This document shows positions 13,135-13,171 of a stretch of 13,171 bases of DNA, in pieces. Position numbers and translations under genes: made by a program. The stretch covers positions 1 through 13,171 of the forward strand of contig PLGA01000268.1 in the NCBI GenBank assembly GCA_003139735.1. Reading direction: 5' to 3'. The notes under the pieces are model-generated. The model saw only the letters and a list, made by a program, of their open reading frames with translations. It was not told the DNA's origin and searched no databases. The DNA is from Bryobacterales bacterium. GTDB taxonomy: Bacteria > Acidobacteriota > Terriglobia > Bryobacterales > Bryobacteraceae. How positions within the stretch are numbered: the stretch's first letter is position 1; every line of letters starts with the position of its first letter.

Positions 13135-13171
13135 AATAACTGGACAGAAGGTGGCGCAGACGATCGTTTTT

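Noticed and set aside
13125..13146. TGTCCA/TGGACA inverted repeat around the DHH stop codon
   Set aside because: Only 6 bp with a 10-base loop and no adjacent T-run; too weak to call a terminator, though the window ends 25 bases later.

Overview
The window looks like a piece of an Acidobacteriota chromosome, most likely Bryobacterales ('Candidatus Solibacter'-like). This is an inference from the high GC content, the TIGR03435-type secreted protein (a family greatly expanded in Solibacter), a DUF4097-like secreted protein, a stand-alone Cas6-like RAMP protein, and heavy use of GTG and TTG starts. No tRNA, rRNA, insertion sequence or CRISPR array was recognised.

Layout. Positions 1-2326 are read leftward: a frameshifted TIGR03435 gene, a ParD/ParE-type toxin-antitoxin pair with a likely operator, and an AI-2E family permease cut by the window edge. 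Positions 2347-2383 form a compact divergent promoter with four 7-bp tandem repeats. Positions 2392-4256 are read rightward: ruvX, mltG (ATGA overlap) and a small frameshifted gene. A GH2 glycosidase follows (4282-6771). A perfect 28-bp palindrome separates it from a convergent DUF4097-like secreted protein (6849-7544). A second divergent region (7545-7661) holds a 26-bp-arm inverted repeat and a possible 14-codon leader peptide in front of a secreted YtcJ-type amidohydrolase (7662-9302). A convergent cas6-like gene (9333-10280) is divergent from fabD (10332-11258). The last genes are a zinc-ribbon protein (11362-11577), a convergent dCMP deaminase (11574-12026) and a divergent DHH/DHHA1 phosphoesterase (12166-13134).

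How it works together. Several core functions sit side by side: RuvX (pre-16S rRNA maturation/RNase H fold), MltG (peptidoglycan strand termination), FabD (malonyl loading for fatty acid synthesis), dCMP deaminase (dUMP supply) and a DHH nuclease/phosphoesterase. They are mixed with accessory genes: toxin-antitoxin, GH2, amidohydrolase and Cas6-like. I see no single multi-gene novel system. The least explained parts are the 7584-7655 inverted repeat with its overlapping leader ORF, the orphan Cas6-like gene, and the repeated pattern of a -10 box placed a few bases before a TTG or GTG start, which suggests leaderless mRNAs. Two genes are frameshifted in 13 kb, which may be real decay or assembly error.
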